From contig WFMF01000538.1 in NCBI GenBank assembly GCA_011033025.1, forward strand, positions 48,861 to 112,860: a stretch of 64,000 nucleotides of DNA, given 5' to 3'. The notes beneath the pieces were generated by a model. That model did no database searches, was not told the origin of the DNA, and saw nothing but the letters and a program-made list of their open reading frames with translations. Within the stretch, counting starts at the first letter, position 1. Each line of letters starts with the position of its first letter. The translations under genes and the position numbers were made by a program. The DNA comes from Beroe forskalii. Taxonomy: Eukaryota; Ctenophora; Nuda; Beroida; Beroidae. Shown here one piece after another: positions 1-11,580 of this stretch.

Positions 1-2252
1 CACCCTGTTGTCTTCACTCTTCATCGAAGTTCCTCACTGATAACGCATAAATCATAATACATGCGTTCTCAGAACTTCGATGAGGAGTGAAGAACTTCTT
101 TTATCAGAAGTGCTGGCTGCTTTAATGTGATCGACCATGTCTCCATAGAAAGGAAACAAAAACACAGTGAAATGCAAACATTTAAAAAATACATATTATT
201 GTAATTATCATGCTCATAGATTATTAAAGATTCATACTTGAATCAATTAAGTGGGAAGTAACGGTGTTAAAAATAATTTAAGGTAAAGAAACATGCTAAC
301 AAGTGCTCTGAGCTAACAATTGTTAGGCAAGGGTGATTATGTGATACGAAGTGCACTACGTATACGGTTTTTCAGCTTCCAAGCCCAAAATTTAAATGAA
401 AGTGCGATAATTATTTTTCATGTTAAATAATTATGTTCATTGTAGGTAAGAATTTTAACTTTTAAGGCATTAGTGCCACACCGGATATGACTCCCAGAAA
501 AAACAGAAAAACAAGAAATAAATACAAGGCATAATCCGGGCATACACCCGGATTATTTGTTGGAGAAATGGGTGAATTATGATTGTGATTATCATGATAA
601 TCATTCCCATACTTCTGTAACAAATAAAGATACAAAGCGTGCTCGCTAGGGGCTGCCTCCTTGTCAGTGCACGATGCTATCGGTTCAGCAGACCGAATAC
701 CGCCTGCTAAGCCACGCAGAACCATCTCGTCATGTGACAATTGCTCCCCTTGGCAGATTGCCAGACTCTTTCCTCCGAAATTGTCGTGTTCGTACACCTT
801 CCATGCGCTGCCGGTTGCTTTGATAGTGGATGTTAGGCCTTTGAAGGGCAGTCTGCTGATACTCGGAGCTGCAAAGTTGATCGTTATAGACTTCCATCCG
901 TGGTTGGAATGTTCCCACATTTCTAAACCACATGCCTTGTCCTCCCTACGTGCAGATGATATCGCTTCCAATAAATGGTGTTTTGCCAACATTTTGTAGT
1001 CGTAGGTTAGTCCTTCACAGATGGCCATGCTTGGTCCCGTGTAGTTTGCATGCTGATAGACCCTCCAGTTGCCCACTGTGCTGTGAACAGTGCCTATTCC
1101 ATGAAGTTGTCCTAAGCCTTGTTCGAAGTTGTTTGCAGCGTTATTCAGTTCCGTCATGTCTGCAGAAATTTCACGAAACACCACAAGTCCCCCTGAAATT
1201 GGAAGGAGCATGTTACTATAATGAAGCCTTTGGAATGAACGCTCATTGTTATGAGACTTGGAGTCTTAGGTTTACCATGACTTGCCTTTTGTGCTCTGGC
1301 CTGGTTTATCATAATGTCAATGAACTGACTTTAGGGGTCTAGGGCCCGCCCTCCCTGGCTTGCGTCTGGCACCTGACTGAAACGTTGGCAGCGCATGTAG
1401 CTGTAGCAGTGTAGCACAAACAGAAGCAACTGCGATGGAAAAAAGTTTAAGAAAAGTCATCAAGAAATAATTGAGAAAATTGAATGCGAAACAGGGATGC
1501 GTATTGCGTAACAATTGGCTATCTCCAATCTCCATATTTTGTTTTACGCATCTTCTGATAGAAGACAACGTCTTGCGTGATTTGAAAGTGAGTTATTGAG
1601 TTGAATCACTTAGCCCCTTTGGGCCACAATTACTTACCCTCAACAAGAGTGAAAGTTAGGGCTGCTAGAAACCAACCATGGACCATCTTGCTATTGATCC
1701 TAATCAAAATATAAACGAGGAATGACATAACCAAGTTAAATCCCTCAGACGGCAGTCGGTGAAAGGAGGTTTCCGGGGAAAATGGAGGAATGCAATTCCA
1801 CAATTAAGAATAAATAGAGTACCGCGACTTCGCAGTTATTTATTTAGAAATAGAGCCTCAGTCAATTATTTCACTACAGTATATTACGCACCGATTTAAC
1901 TATGACAAACTAGTAAACTAGAGGAGGATAGCGAGTAGTGGGTACAATCACTAGTGGGTATACTCAGTAGTTGTGGTTTTTTAATCACGTTCAATGGAGG
2001 ATTTCATGAGGTTTGAATGTCATGAGGCAGTCGTTGATCAGTACAGATGTGGCTTATAGGCAGCCTGTAATCAATACACATGTATAATTATTAACTTCAC
2101 ATGACGTGTCAACTGTCATAGTGGCCAGTCGGCATGCCGCTCTATTGCTCTCCAGTACCCATATTAAGCAGCCTTGAAGTGTGAGGATTTCTGTTCATAA
2201 TGGCTGAATGATCTGTGTGTTATGATAAATTTAGAATTTTACATCCAAACAT
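1..2252 (+). repeat. Direct repeat block, copy 1 (pairs with 22,807-25,914)
   Basis: This stretch aligns almost base for base with 22,807-25,914 in the same orientation. It begins at or before the window edge and stops just after the shared words ATGATCTGTGTGTT. It carries the crystallin-like gene and about 1 kb of its 5' flank. The second copy has an extra insertion of about 0.9 kb (23,213-24,122) and scattered small indels. Tandem duplication and misjoined haplotypes would look the same here. Confidence 0.9.
462..1211 (-). CDS. Beta/gamma-crystallin-like protein with C-terminal hydrophobic segment, copy 1
   Basis: An uninterrupted frame of 249 residues. Two Greek-key-like stretches are visible: WRVYQHANYTGPSMAIC (about residues 49-65) and WKVYEHDNFGGKSLAIC (about 137-153). 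Each has the aromatic-E/Q-H-x-N-[FY]-x-G pattern of the beta/gamma-crystallin superfamily, which suggests one two-motif domain. A hydrophobic segment of about 20 residues at the extreme C-terminus (YALYLFLVFLFFLGVISG) looks like a tail anchor or membrane helix, which is unusual for this family. The first ATG is followed at once by a good 3' splice site (CTCCTTCCAATTTCAG), so the true exon may begin there with another exon upstream. In that case the ATG is not the start. An intact second copy lies at 24,153-24,902. Calcium binding is typical of some family members but cannot be read off here. Confidence 0.75.
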   Translation of the reverse strand: MLLPISGGLVVFREISADMTELNNAANNFEQGLGQLHGIGTVHSTVGNWRVYQHANYTGPSMAICEGLTYDYKMLAKHHLLEAISSARREDKACGLEMWEHSNHGWKSITINFAAPSISRLPFKGLTSTIKATGSAWKVYEHDNFGGKSLAICQGEQLSHDEMVLRGLAGGIRSAEPIASCTDKEAAPSEHALYLYLLQKYGNDYHDNHNHNSPISPTNNPGVCPDYALYLFLVFLFFLGVISGVALMP

Positions 2253-5200
2253 GATCTAGTTATATTAATTTTATACAGAAAGTATTGGTTTGATGAGATA
2301 CAGTCGATGCCTAAGCCCTAAGATAGCATGCCTAAGATGGTCAATTACCAGACACCATGCTGCTCTCCTATGGACATGTTTCTTTAGTCATAGCACAGTT
2401 TGGGATTTTGAAAATCCTGAAAATGTACAAAAACAGCTATAAAAAGAAAGACAATTTTTTGCCCAATGGATGTGAAAATTTGGGATATATTGTCTAATGA
2501 TATTAACATATTATGCTAAATATAAGCCATTCAATTTATTGATGCGTTGATTGTGGTAAGAATTAAATGGTATCAAAACAGTGTCATTAATAATACTACG
2601 AAAGGTGTTTTCAAAACAAATTTTTTAGTATTAGTTTTTTAGTATTAATGACATATAACTAGTATTAATGACATATAACTACAAAGTGATTTGATTTCAC
2701 GGATCGGGTCGTTGAATAAGAGTCGCATGATGAAAATTGTGCACATTCTCTACATTTGTAATTGTACCATTGAGTCAAAAATATAATAAAGTACTCATTA
2801 ATTAATTAGGGCGTTTCATAATTTCCCAACTAGAGAACTGTTTATTGTTCGGGGTCAAAAGCTATCCTTTAGGACAAACAAAATAGGCAGAAAAAAGTTT
2901 CAGACGAAAAAAATAATTTTAAGCACGTGCACATGTCACAGCCATTTTTACCTGTGAAAAACATGATTTTCGATATCAAGTTACCCATCTCTGTTTCTGC
3001 TTGAGTGACATATTTCTAAGCCTTCTCATCGTGTTCCTCAGCCCAGAAAATGGGGGTATAGGTCCAAAACATTTTTGACCTACGACCTTCAGGAGCTGAG
3101 TTATCACCGATTTTCATATGCCCATATATGGGCATGCGCCTGTTTTTGGTCACGTCAAAAATACCCATGGTATCAGTTTTATTTAATTAAAAAGACATCA
3201 TATTAATATTTTTAGCTCATAAACGAATTTAATAGATTTTTCAAAAATTAAATGACGAGTAAATGAAACTGAAATGTACTGAAGCAAGTATGACTTGCTA
3301 ACAAGTCTTTGACGGCGATATAGACACCACTCTATCCCACAATATTTAACGAATCCCACAATATTTAATGAGTCATGTGGAGAAAAATATCTCAGTGATG
3401 AAGTTCTTGAAAAGCTTAAGAACAAAGATCATTTGCATCTCATGGGGTTCCCCATAAGATGCAAATGATCTCTCATTCCAATCATAATATAACATACCAT
3501 AACATGATACTATTACATGCTCTCCCATGCCCTCAGTCCTCAAAGATTTAATACAACCTCTAGACAAAGAAGAATATGGCTCTATCTTGTGTCATCAGCA
3601 GATTTAAAGGAAAATGTAGCTACTAGCTACCTACCTGAACATAGTGATAATGAAAAATATACATCCCCAATCTATCATACATAGCCTCAGTATTGGGGAT
3701 AATGCAACACTTATCCTCAGAGATAAAATCAGTTGAACAGACACTACTTGACAAAAACAAATAAAAGCATATTATGTAGAATGAGTGCAAAATCACAATT
3801 TTCCTTCACCTACCGTATTGAGCAAAACTATATCAATGAAGATAATTTATCTAGATAAAGTATCACTTTCAGGGCTATCAATCATTCTCGGTGGTAGCAA
3901 TGCTAGGCACCTTAAGTTTGGAAAAGGTAAGAATAGGTACCTTTGGTGATTCAATACCTAGAACTGTCTACCACATCCATGAAATTAATCCTGATTAATA
4001 TTGATACATAACAAATACTCCAATCCAATAATCCATTATCTAATGCCTCAAAATTTTAATTCAAGAATTTTGCCGAGGCAGGCCGCCAGTATAGATCCCA
4101 GTAGAGATGCCAAAGCGTGCGTTTAAAATGGTGAGGTTTTCAATAGCTCCTATATAGTTTTTGCACAATTGTCATGTCCACTATTCGCCACAGTGCTCCC
4201 CGATAGATTTTGCATAGGTTATGCTTCTCATATTTAGAAATTTGAGTGAGGAAATTGAACTGAAAGTACTAGCAAGCGCACCCAGGCGCGCGACACCTAG
4301 TTCATTTTCAATCAGATATCCCGCTATACCAAGCGATTGTATTGGGTTGAATTATAGAATATTGCTAAATCCAGCGGCATACATTGTAGTTTTCTTCCTT
4401 TCTTGTATATATATATATTTCTTGTATTGTCTATGATCGATGCTACCAAAATACCATCTAAACAGATACAGACCGTACAGACATGCAAATTGCCTCAGTA
4501 ACGTAGTGATTATACTGCTTTTACATCTTACATTTTTCATGTAGTAGTAACGTACAAACAATCTGTACTACAGTGTGGTGTCTGTAGGGATGGCTAGTGA
4601 AAGCACTAAGTTATTTTTGTGTATAATATCAGCAACCTGACGTTAATAAAATGCAAATCTGGCACTGGTGTCTCTTATTTGCTGCGCCTAACAGTCGGAA
4701 AAATTTAATTCGAAAATTTTTGATTTTGTCTTTATATTGAACTATCAAATCACAGGGAAAGAAAACGAGGGTAAGTGAAAATTTTGTGGAAGCGTGGATG
4801 AGTGAAAATTTTGTTTGCGCAACACTACAGTACAGATTTTATGAAAAAAAAATCGTGACTTTTCTTTCGGATGGTTGATAATGTGCATGGCGTAATGGAG
4901 CACATCTTATTATTATCAAATCTTGAAATTTTAATCGTGTGTTGAGTAAATGTAAGAGCTGCGATTTTATATCATTTTGTATAAAATATTTAACTAAAGC
5001 TTCTTTCTCTTGATTATGAAAGGATGACAGGTCAAGTTTATAAGGGACTGTACGAGATTTACCCAGGCGCTTGTGTACTGTGTGCAAGTTCATAACAACG
5101 GGTCACAACTAATTATTTGGACAAATTTAGTGCGCTTTTTTAGGGTGATTAATGTGTTATTTTAGTAGTTGGATATAAATGTTCTAGACATTATAGAAGT

Positions 5201-5706
5201 TATATTGACTTACCTATTTATATCTTGTCATTATTCATAACGTCATTGTTCCAGCATGCACATAACGTCATGTATTGCAAAAAAATCCCAACTCACAAGG
5301 AAACTATAACAATACTTGTCAACAAATACCAATCACACTCCCCAACACGCTGATATGTTGCAGACTGTATATAGTACATATCTGTTATGAATAAGATAAT
5401 GGATACTTAGAAAGCATAATGTGTTCTTAGGACACAGAAATAGGCTATGGAGTGACTGCATTTAAATTGTCCTTTTAAAGTTTTAAAGTATAAATCATGA
5501 TCAAATTTTTTCGCTGTACGTCTTATCTATCAGAATCACCTTATTCCATATTTTCGCAATTTCGAAACCCACTTTAAAATCTCAATACAACAACATCACC
5601 ATACGTTAACATAGTAACATTCCAAAAAATAACCCCAAATCTTGATCCCCAAAATTGTTGCCCCATTCATCTCGTAAGGTATTCCCTACAGTCCCCGTTC
5701 CCACAG
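2253..5706. other. Non-coding stretch, probable intron of the ADAM17-like gene
   Basis: AT-rich, with no frame longer than about 85 codons and no recognisable exon. It contains a short direct repeat of an ATTAATGACATATAACT-type word (2,640-2,682) and the hairpin listed separately at 3,426-3,472. Nothing else stands out. Confidence 0.5.
3426..3472. repeat. Near-perfect hairpin with two octamer motifs
   Basis: Arms of about 21 bases, AGATCATTTGCATCT and its complement, separated by CATGGGGTTCCCCATA. Each arm carries the octamer ATTTGCAT/ATGCAAAT known as a POU-domain (Oct) binding site. It could be a tiny foldback transposon remnant or a regulatory site. Only the symmetry is directly seen. Confidence 0.6.
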
Positions 5707-5832
5707 GAAGCTCGACCAACAACCAGAGATTCAGCCCGTGCAGCAAAACGGCAATAGCCTCGGTGCTAAAGTACAAATCATCCTGTTTTGTGGAGTCCAC
5801 CCTCTCCTTCTGTGGGAACGGCATCGTGGAAG
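5707..5832 (+). CDS. adam17: ADAM17-like exon: end of catalytic domain into disintegrin domain (copy A)
   Basis: Flanked by an acceptor (TTCCCACAG) and a donor (GAAG|GTAGG). With entry phase 1 it encodes SSTNNQRFSPCSKTAIAS..., ending CGNGIVE. This aligns with the vertebrate ADAM17 segment after the zinc-binding motif (NN-x-x-F-x-x-CSK, then CGN-x-x-V-E at the disintegrin start). The phase fits exactly onto the end of the exon at 21,500-21,604 (...YPSAVD plus one base), yet that exon lies 16 kb downstream here, so the exon order in the window is broken. Its own next exon is 7,433-7,602. Confidence 0.88.
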
Positions 5833-7432
5833 GTAGGACAACGTTGCTTAATAATGCTTATTTTATGCTCATGTTTCACTCGCGTTTCCACCCCACTCCT
5901 TTCCCCCACTCCTCTCCCCCACGCCACTCTACTCCCCACTCAACTCCATCCTCAGCCACCCCACTACTATCCCACCTCAGCCACCCAACTACTATAGTAC
6001 TATCCACCCCACTCCTCTCCACCCCCCACTCCCCCTCCTCCCTACTCCCCTTTTTGTTGGGGGTTCAGACTTTCGACAGAAAAGTTAGGTTAAGTATAGT
6101 CTTTATCATCGAGGTTCAGGGGTTAATCGCTAAATTAGCCAGAGATGATAATTCGAGACCGAAGGTCGAGGATTTAACGAGTGATTAACGCCCGAAACGG
6201 AGATGATAAGAATTTTTACAAGAACATGCAATATGAAGCATGTGAATATGCATTAGATTACATAATCAGCCGCTATTTCAGTCGGTGTGTGTACAGTAGT
6301 ACGCACGGCCCCCGTAATAATAATAATAACATCTGTCACGTGTGGTAGCCCACGTGTTTTTAATTATGCAGCATATATTCAAAGTGAGCCGAGTTGTCCT
6401 GCAGCCAACTCACTTCCCCACTCACATCCCCACTCAATTCCCCCTCTCATTTCCCCCACTCACTTCCCCCACTCACTTCCCCCACTCAATTCCCCCTCTC
6501 AATTCCTCCACTCACTTCCCACTCACTTCCCCCTCTCAATTCCCCCACTCATTTCTCTCCACTCACTTCCCTCTACTGAGGTTCCTCCTCACTTCTCCCC
6601 TCTCACTCCCCCACTCACTCCCCAAACTCACTCACCCCACACACTTCCTCCCACTCACTCCCCCTCTCACTTCCTCCCACTCACTTCCCCCTCACTTCCC
6701 CGACTCAGTACTCACTTCCCCCATTTCCCCCTCTCACTTCCCTCTTCACTTCCCTCACTAACTTCGCCCTCACTTCTCCTACTCACTCACCCCTCACTCC
6801 CCCCACCCAATCCCCCACTCACTCCCCCCACCCAATCCCCCACTCACTCACCCCCACCTCACTCCCCCACCCAATCCCCCACTCCACCCCCACTCACTCC
6901 CCCACCCAATCCCCCACTCACCTCCCCCACCCAATCCCCCACTCACTCACCCCCCACTCACTCCCCCACCCAATCCCCCACCCACTCACCCCCACCACTC
7001 CCCCACCCAATCCCCCACTCACTCACCCCCACTCCACTCACCCCTCACTCCCCCACCCAATCCCCCACCACCTCACCCCCACTTTCCCCCACTCACCCCC
7101 CCCACCCCACCCCCCCACCCAATCCCCCACTCACTCACCCCACTCACTACCCCCACCCAATCCCCCACTCACTCACCCCTCACCCAATCCCCCACCCGCC
7201 CAATCCCCCACTCACTCACCCCCACTCACTCCCCCACTCACTCCCCCACTCACTCACCCCACTCACCCCCCACCCAATCCCCCCACTCACTCACCCACAC
7301 TTCCCCCCTCACTCCTCCACTCACTCCCCCACCACTCACCCCCACTCACTCCCCCACCCACCCCCTTGCCCCACCTCACCCCCCCCCCCCACCACTCCCC
7401 CCCTCTCACTTCCCCCACTCGCTTTCCATCAG
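5833..7432 (+). repeat. Intron filled with pyrimidine-rich tandem repeat
   Basis: From about 5,880 to 6,050 and from 6,396 to 7,428 the + strand is almost only C, T and A in variants of a CCCCCACTCACTC word. The purine-rich complement has long G runs, so G-quadruplex, i-motif or triplex structure is plausible. Long proline/serine-rich open frames across it exist only because the repeat lacks stop codons. The repeat runs up to the acceptor of the next exon. Confidence 0.85.
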
Positions 7433-7602
7433 ATGACGAGGATTGCGACGCTGGTCCGTACAAGAAGTCCGACGTTTGCTGCACGGACACGTGTACGTTC
7501 CGGCCTGGCTCCGTGTGTTCGGACCACAACAGCGATTGCTGTGTCAATTGCAGCTTTGCGGGGACGGATCACGTGTGTTATGAGACAGGAGGGGATTATA
7601 CC
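7433..7602 (+). CDS. adam17: ADAM17-like exon: disintegrin domain (copy A)
   Basis: The acceptor is CTTTCCATCAG. The exon encodes DEDCDAGPYKKSDVCCTDTC, then a segment with CSDHNSDCCVNCSF and CYETGG. The cysteine spacing (C-D-x-G ... CC-x-x-x-C ... VCSD-x-N-S-x-CC-x-NC) is that of the ADAM17 disintegrin domain. No RGD-type loop is present. The exact 3' end is uncertain: GT occurs after ACC (exon end 7,602) and after GAT (7,608), both phase 0, and a phase-0 acceptor exists for the next exon at 8,560. Confidence 0.88.
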
Positions 7603-8559
7603 GTGGATGTCATCAAGTTAGTGAAATATAACATCCATTTCCACTTCCATCAAGTTAGTGAAATGCTTCCAGGCATATAACGTCCATTTCCACTTCCACT
7701 TGTTTTCCGAGCTGAACTCAAACTTCAAACTTTCACTTCCATTTCCAATTCCACTTTTTGGATGATGGAATCATCGATAGTGTTTCAGATTGTATGGCTT
7801 GTAAAGTTTGGCATCAAATTAGTAAAATTCTTATCCCTCATGAATATCTTAGTGATTTGTGGTGTGATGGAATCCAGTAATTAACGTAGTTATAGATAAT
7901 GTTATTATAGTTAGTGTCAGTGATTATTACTTTATAACGTGTCATCAAGTTAATATGTAAGCTTTGATAAGTGTTAGTGCGATCGACATTAATTAGTTAG
8001 CAGTGCAATTAGAGTTAGCATTTATGATATAACTTCTTAGCTAATGAAGATCTGATGATGTTATTGCAAATCGCTAAATATTGTCTCCGCTCTTTTTCTC
8101 AGAGGATAGAGATTCCTCATTTTAACAACACAGTTTTTTAAAGTATCAGAATTTGGCGATCATGTAATATGAGTGTCGATTTATTTGTAAGATTGTTGAC
8201 TGTTGTACCAGTGTGATAAGAAATTAGAATTCAGATGACGCAATTCACATATGGTTTTATTCAAAACTTCTCGGTGAGAACAGCGATATTTTATGAAAGT
8301 ATAAAAGGGGGGAATGTTGCGGTCTTGAAATGTTTGAGTCGACATTGATACAGCTTGCAGAGAACTAAATGTATATTTATGAGTGGCGAACGTACCTATT
8401 CCAGCCATTAATATTGTATAATATTAAGTAACGATATTCTAAAGCCTCCATACATTTTAAAACCTACATACATTTTAAAACCTTTTGCACTTTCAGCCAA
8501 GGTTGTTGAATACATATTTCATGAAATGCGGCACGTACTTTGATAGCCGCATCTAACAG
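7603..8559 (+). other. Intron between disintegrin and cysteine-rich exons
   Basis: AT-rich and without recognisable genes. A short direct repeat around ATCAAGTTAGTGAAAT lies just after the exon (about 7,612-7,665), suggesting a small local duplication next to the donor. Confidence 0.5.
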
Positions 8560-8713
8560 CCGACTTTTCACAGCGGGTGTGTGGCTGAGAAGCGTTGCAG
8601 TGCGGGAGAGGCCCGCTGCGGGATTGTCCGGAACAAACCCGCGGGGGCACCCTGCTTCGATGAGGGAACATGTGATGGATACGGCACCTGCTTGGACTTC
8701 TGCCAATCTAAAG
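8560..8713 (+). CDS. adam17: ADAM17-like exon: end of disintegrin, start of cysteine-rich region (copy A)
   Basis: Encodes CVAEKRCSAGEARCGI, then CFDEGTCDGYGTCLDFCQSK, ending AAA G|GTAACT. It matches the ADAM17 stretch C-x-x-x-x-x-C-x-x-x-x-x-x-C ... C-x-x-x-G-x-C-x-x-x-x-C-x-x-x-C. The exit phase (one base) joins cleanly to 16,317 to give the codon GAC. The acceptor is either CATCTAACAG (start 8,560, phase 0) or CTTTTCACAG (start 8,574). The first fits the phase of the preceding exon. Confidence 0.85.
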
Positions 8714-9060
8714 GTAACTTTTAACTTTACTTGAACGATATTTTGACTTTTAAGAGGGATTCGTGTGTCCGATTGATACACCTTTCATAGTCTCACTGTG
8801 AGATGTTACTGAAGTAAGTTGTAGCAGTTCGTGTATGAGTCATCAGTCATGATTCCCATATTTCATATTTCCCATGGAAATGCATGGAATTTAAATTATT
8901 TGAACCGAAATTGTCCCTCTTTTATGTAACGCGCACTACTGTTTTTGAGCATGTTGTGGCGCGCACGTACGTTTAAACATTTATTAAATTACGTACGCGC
9001 GCTTCGCTCGAGCGCTATGCTAGGCCGGCTAGCTGCGCTCTCGATTCATAAATAAAGGGT

Positions 9061-9159
9061 TTATCATCCGGATTGTATGCATTAATCAGTGCAATTAATA
9101 ATGAGGCGGCAGGCCGAATTGTTAATTGACACGATTAATGCATTAAATTCGGATGATAG
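9061..9159. mobile_element. Small foldback (MITE-like) element
   Basis: Terminal inverted repeats of about 26 bases begin TTATCATCCG and end CGGATGATA. Both arms contain TGCATTAATC in opposite orientation, around a loop of about 45 bases. No coding capacity. Family not assigned. Confidence 0.6.
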
Positions 9160-9389
9160 ACACTATTTGAATATGTTGTTTGTAAAATATGACGGGTAAC
9201 GATAGTTACCCAATATTTACCTTTAAACCTTGTAAAAAAACCTTGTAAACCTATTTAACCATGACCCAAACGCTTAGATGGACCAAAACCACAAGATTTA
9301 GATGGTGGTATTTCGGGGGAAGGGTTAAATTACGCATTATGTGTGAAGGATATAATGCATAAACTGAGAGCGAAAGAAAACGGGCTCTT

Positions 9390-9710
9390 TAAATTTTAAT
9401 GAATTCTTCTGCTTTCAATGTCATCGATTTGGTATGTGCACGTAACATTTTTCGTCATGCTCGATTAAGTGCTAAGTGGTGTCAACGTCATAGGGTTGGT
9501 ATGTGGAATGTGCAAACGTAGCTATTCGTCACGCTTAATATGGTGCAGAGTGGTGTCAACGTCATAGGGTTGGTATGCGCACGTAACGCTATTCGTCATG
9601 CTTGATTGGGTACTGAGTGGTGTCAGTGACATATATAAAGGCATGCACTGCGTCCTCTCGTCATTAGTTCTGCTCGTTTGTTTTCAATTGTGTTGCCGAA
9701 TATGTCGTTA
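9390..9710 (+). promoter_or_regulatory. Promoter-like head of a repeated element: three subrepeats plus TATA box
   Basis: Three copies of a unit of about 75 bp, each containing GGTGTCAACGTCATAGGGTT or GTGGTGTCAGTGACAT and a TTCGTCATGCTTGAT-type word, are followed by ATATATAAAGG at 9,631 and a conserved stretch CTCTCGTCATTAGTTCTGC. The same arrangement occurs inverted at 63,040-63,330. In both copies the 17-bp array starts just downstream of the putative transcription start. The embedded TGACGT-like words resemble CREB/ATF sites. Promoter activity is inference. Confidence 0.55.
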
Positions 9711-11360
9711 GTAAAGGTACCGTTGTAATAATGTACCGTTGTTAATAAGGTACCGTTGTTAATAAGGTACCGTTGTTAACAAGGTACCGTTACCAAGGTA
9801 CCGTTGTTAACGAGGTACCGTTGTTAACGAGGTACCGTTGTTTACGAGGTACGTTTGCGCCAAAAGGACCTTGTTAAAAACCGGAAAAAATTTTTTTTTT
9901 AAAAGGGGGAATTTTTTAAAAGGGGGCCCCCTTTTTTTAAAAATTTTCCCGGGGGCCCCCCCTTTTTTAAAAAATTTTTTTTTTTTTTTTAAAAAAGGGG
10001 AACCTTTTTAAAATTAAAAGGTTTTAATGGGGGGGGGGGGGGGGAAAAGGAAAAAAATTTTTGGGGGGCCCCTTAAAAAAGGGCTTTTTTTAAAAACCCC
10101 CTTTTTAAAAGGGTTTTTTTTTTGGGGGGAAAAAAAAAAAAAGGGGAAAAAAAAAAAACCCCCCCTTTTTTTAAAAACCCGGCCTTTTTTTCCTTTTTTA
10201 GGGGGTTTTTTTTGGGGGGGAAAAAAATTTTGCCCAAAGGGGTTTTTTTTTAATTTTTTAAAAGGAAAAAAATTTTTTTGGCGTTTTTTAAATAATTTTT
10301 AAAAAAAAAAAAAAAAGGGGGGGGTTTTTTAAAACAACCTTTTAAAAAATTTTTTTTTTGGGGGGTTTTTTTTAAAAAAATTTTTTTAAAAATTTTTTTT
10401 TAAAAAAAACCTTTTTAAAAAAGGGGCCTTTTTTTTTAAAGGCCCTTTAAAAAAAAACCCCCTTTTTTTTTTTTTTTTTTTGGTTTTTTAAAAAAGTTTA
10501 ACAAGGTTTTTTCCCCTTTTAAAAAAAATTTTTAAAAAACCCCAAATTTTTGGGTTTTTGGGGTTTTAAAATGGGGGGGGGAAAATTTTTTTAAATTTTT
10601 TTCCGTTAAAAAATTTTTTAAAAAATTTTTGATTTTTTGGGGTTTTTTAAGGGGGGGTTTTTAATATTTTTTTTTAAAAAAGGTTTTTTTTTTTTTTGGC
10701 CCCTTTTAAAGATTTTTTTTAAAAATTTTTTTTTTTTTGGTTTTTAAAGGCCCAAAAAACCCCTTTTTTAAATTTTTTTAAAGGTTAAAAATTTTTTTTC
10801 CCCTTTTTTCCCCCCTTTTTTTTTTTTTTTTCCCCCCTTTTTTTTTTCCCCCGTAAAGTAATAGTACCGTTGTTAATAAAGGGTACACTGTTGTTAACTA
10901 GGGTACCGTTGTTAATAGGTACTGGTAATTTAAACACTAAGAGTACCGTTGATGACAGTACCGTTATTCTGGTACCATTTAACGAGGTACCGTCGTTAAC
11001 GAGGTACCGTTGTTAATAAGGAACCGACCTTTATAAGGTACCGACCTCAATAAGGTACTGTTGTTATTAAGGTGCCGTTTTCAATAAGGTGCCGTTGTTA
11101 ACAAGGTACCGTTGTTAATAAGGTACTGTTGTTAATGAGGTACCGTTGTTAATATGGTTCCTTAGTTAATAAGGTACCGTTGTTAATAGGTTCTGTTGTT
11201 AATAGGTACTGTTGTTAATAGGCACCCTTGTCAATAGGTACCCTTGTTATTTAGGTACCGTTGTTAATATGATATTTTTGTGAATATGGTACTGTTGTTA
11301 ACATGATACCGTTGTTGCCAAGGTTCCGCTGTTAATAAGGCACCGCTGTTTATAAGGTAC
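9711..11360 (+). repeat. 17-bp tandem array with GGTACC and GTTAAC palindromes
   Basis: The unit is close to GGTACCGTTGTTAATAA. Both GGTACC and GTTAAC inside it are palindromic. Units are clear at 9,715-9,860 and 10,855-11,360. The middle (9,866-10,860) is distorted into homopolymer runs. A cleaner inverted array of the same unit occupies 61,846-63,010. Confidence 0.85.
9866..10860. other. Homopolymer-inflated segment, probable consensus artefact
   Basis: Nearly every base sits in a run of three or more, with no normal sequence texture. Fragments of the flanking 17-bp unit can still be sensed. It lies wholly inside the tandem array, which is where long-read consensus tends to fail. A lysine/phenylalanine/glycine-rich open frame here should not be taken as a gene. 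Confidence 0.8.
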
Positions 11361-11379
11361 CGATGATATTCAGGTACCG

Positions 11380-11580
11380 TTTCCTTCCCTTCCTTCCCTT
11401 CCTTCCTTCCCTTCCTTCCCTTCCTTCCCTTCCTTCCCTTCCTGCCCTTCCCTTCCTTCCTTCCTTCCTTCCTTCCTTCCTTCCCTTCCTTCCCTTCCTT
11501 CCCTCCCTTCCCTCCCTTCCCTTCCTTCCCTTCCCTTCCTTCTCTTCCTTCCCTTCCTTTCCTTCCCTTCCTTCCCAATC
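11380..11580 (+). repeat. CCTTCC polypyrimidine tract
   Basis: About 200 bases of uninterrupted C and T built on CCTTC and CCTTCC words. Such mirror-symmetric tracts can form intramolecular triplexes. Open frames across it encode only KEGRKG or LPFLPSL repeats. Confidence 0.9.

Noticed and set aside
661..999. Plus-strand frame opposite the crystallin-like gene (also at 24,352)
   Set aside because: Antisense shadow. The minus frame has the recognisable Greek-key motifs.
6287..7621. 444-codon proline/serine/histidine-rich frame on +
   Set aside because: Produced by the stop-free CCCCCACTCACTC repeat in an intron. Only its last part overlaps the real disintegrin exon, which has its own acceptor.
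10027..10302. Frame rich in glycine, lysine and phenylalanine
   Set aside because: Lies entirely in homopolymer-inflated sequence.
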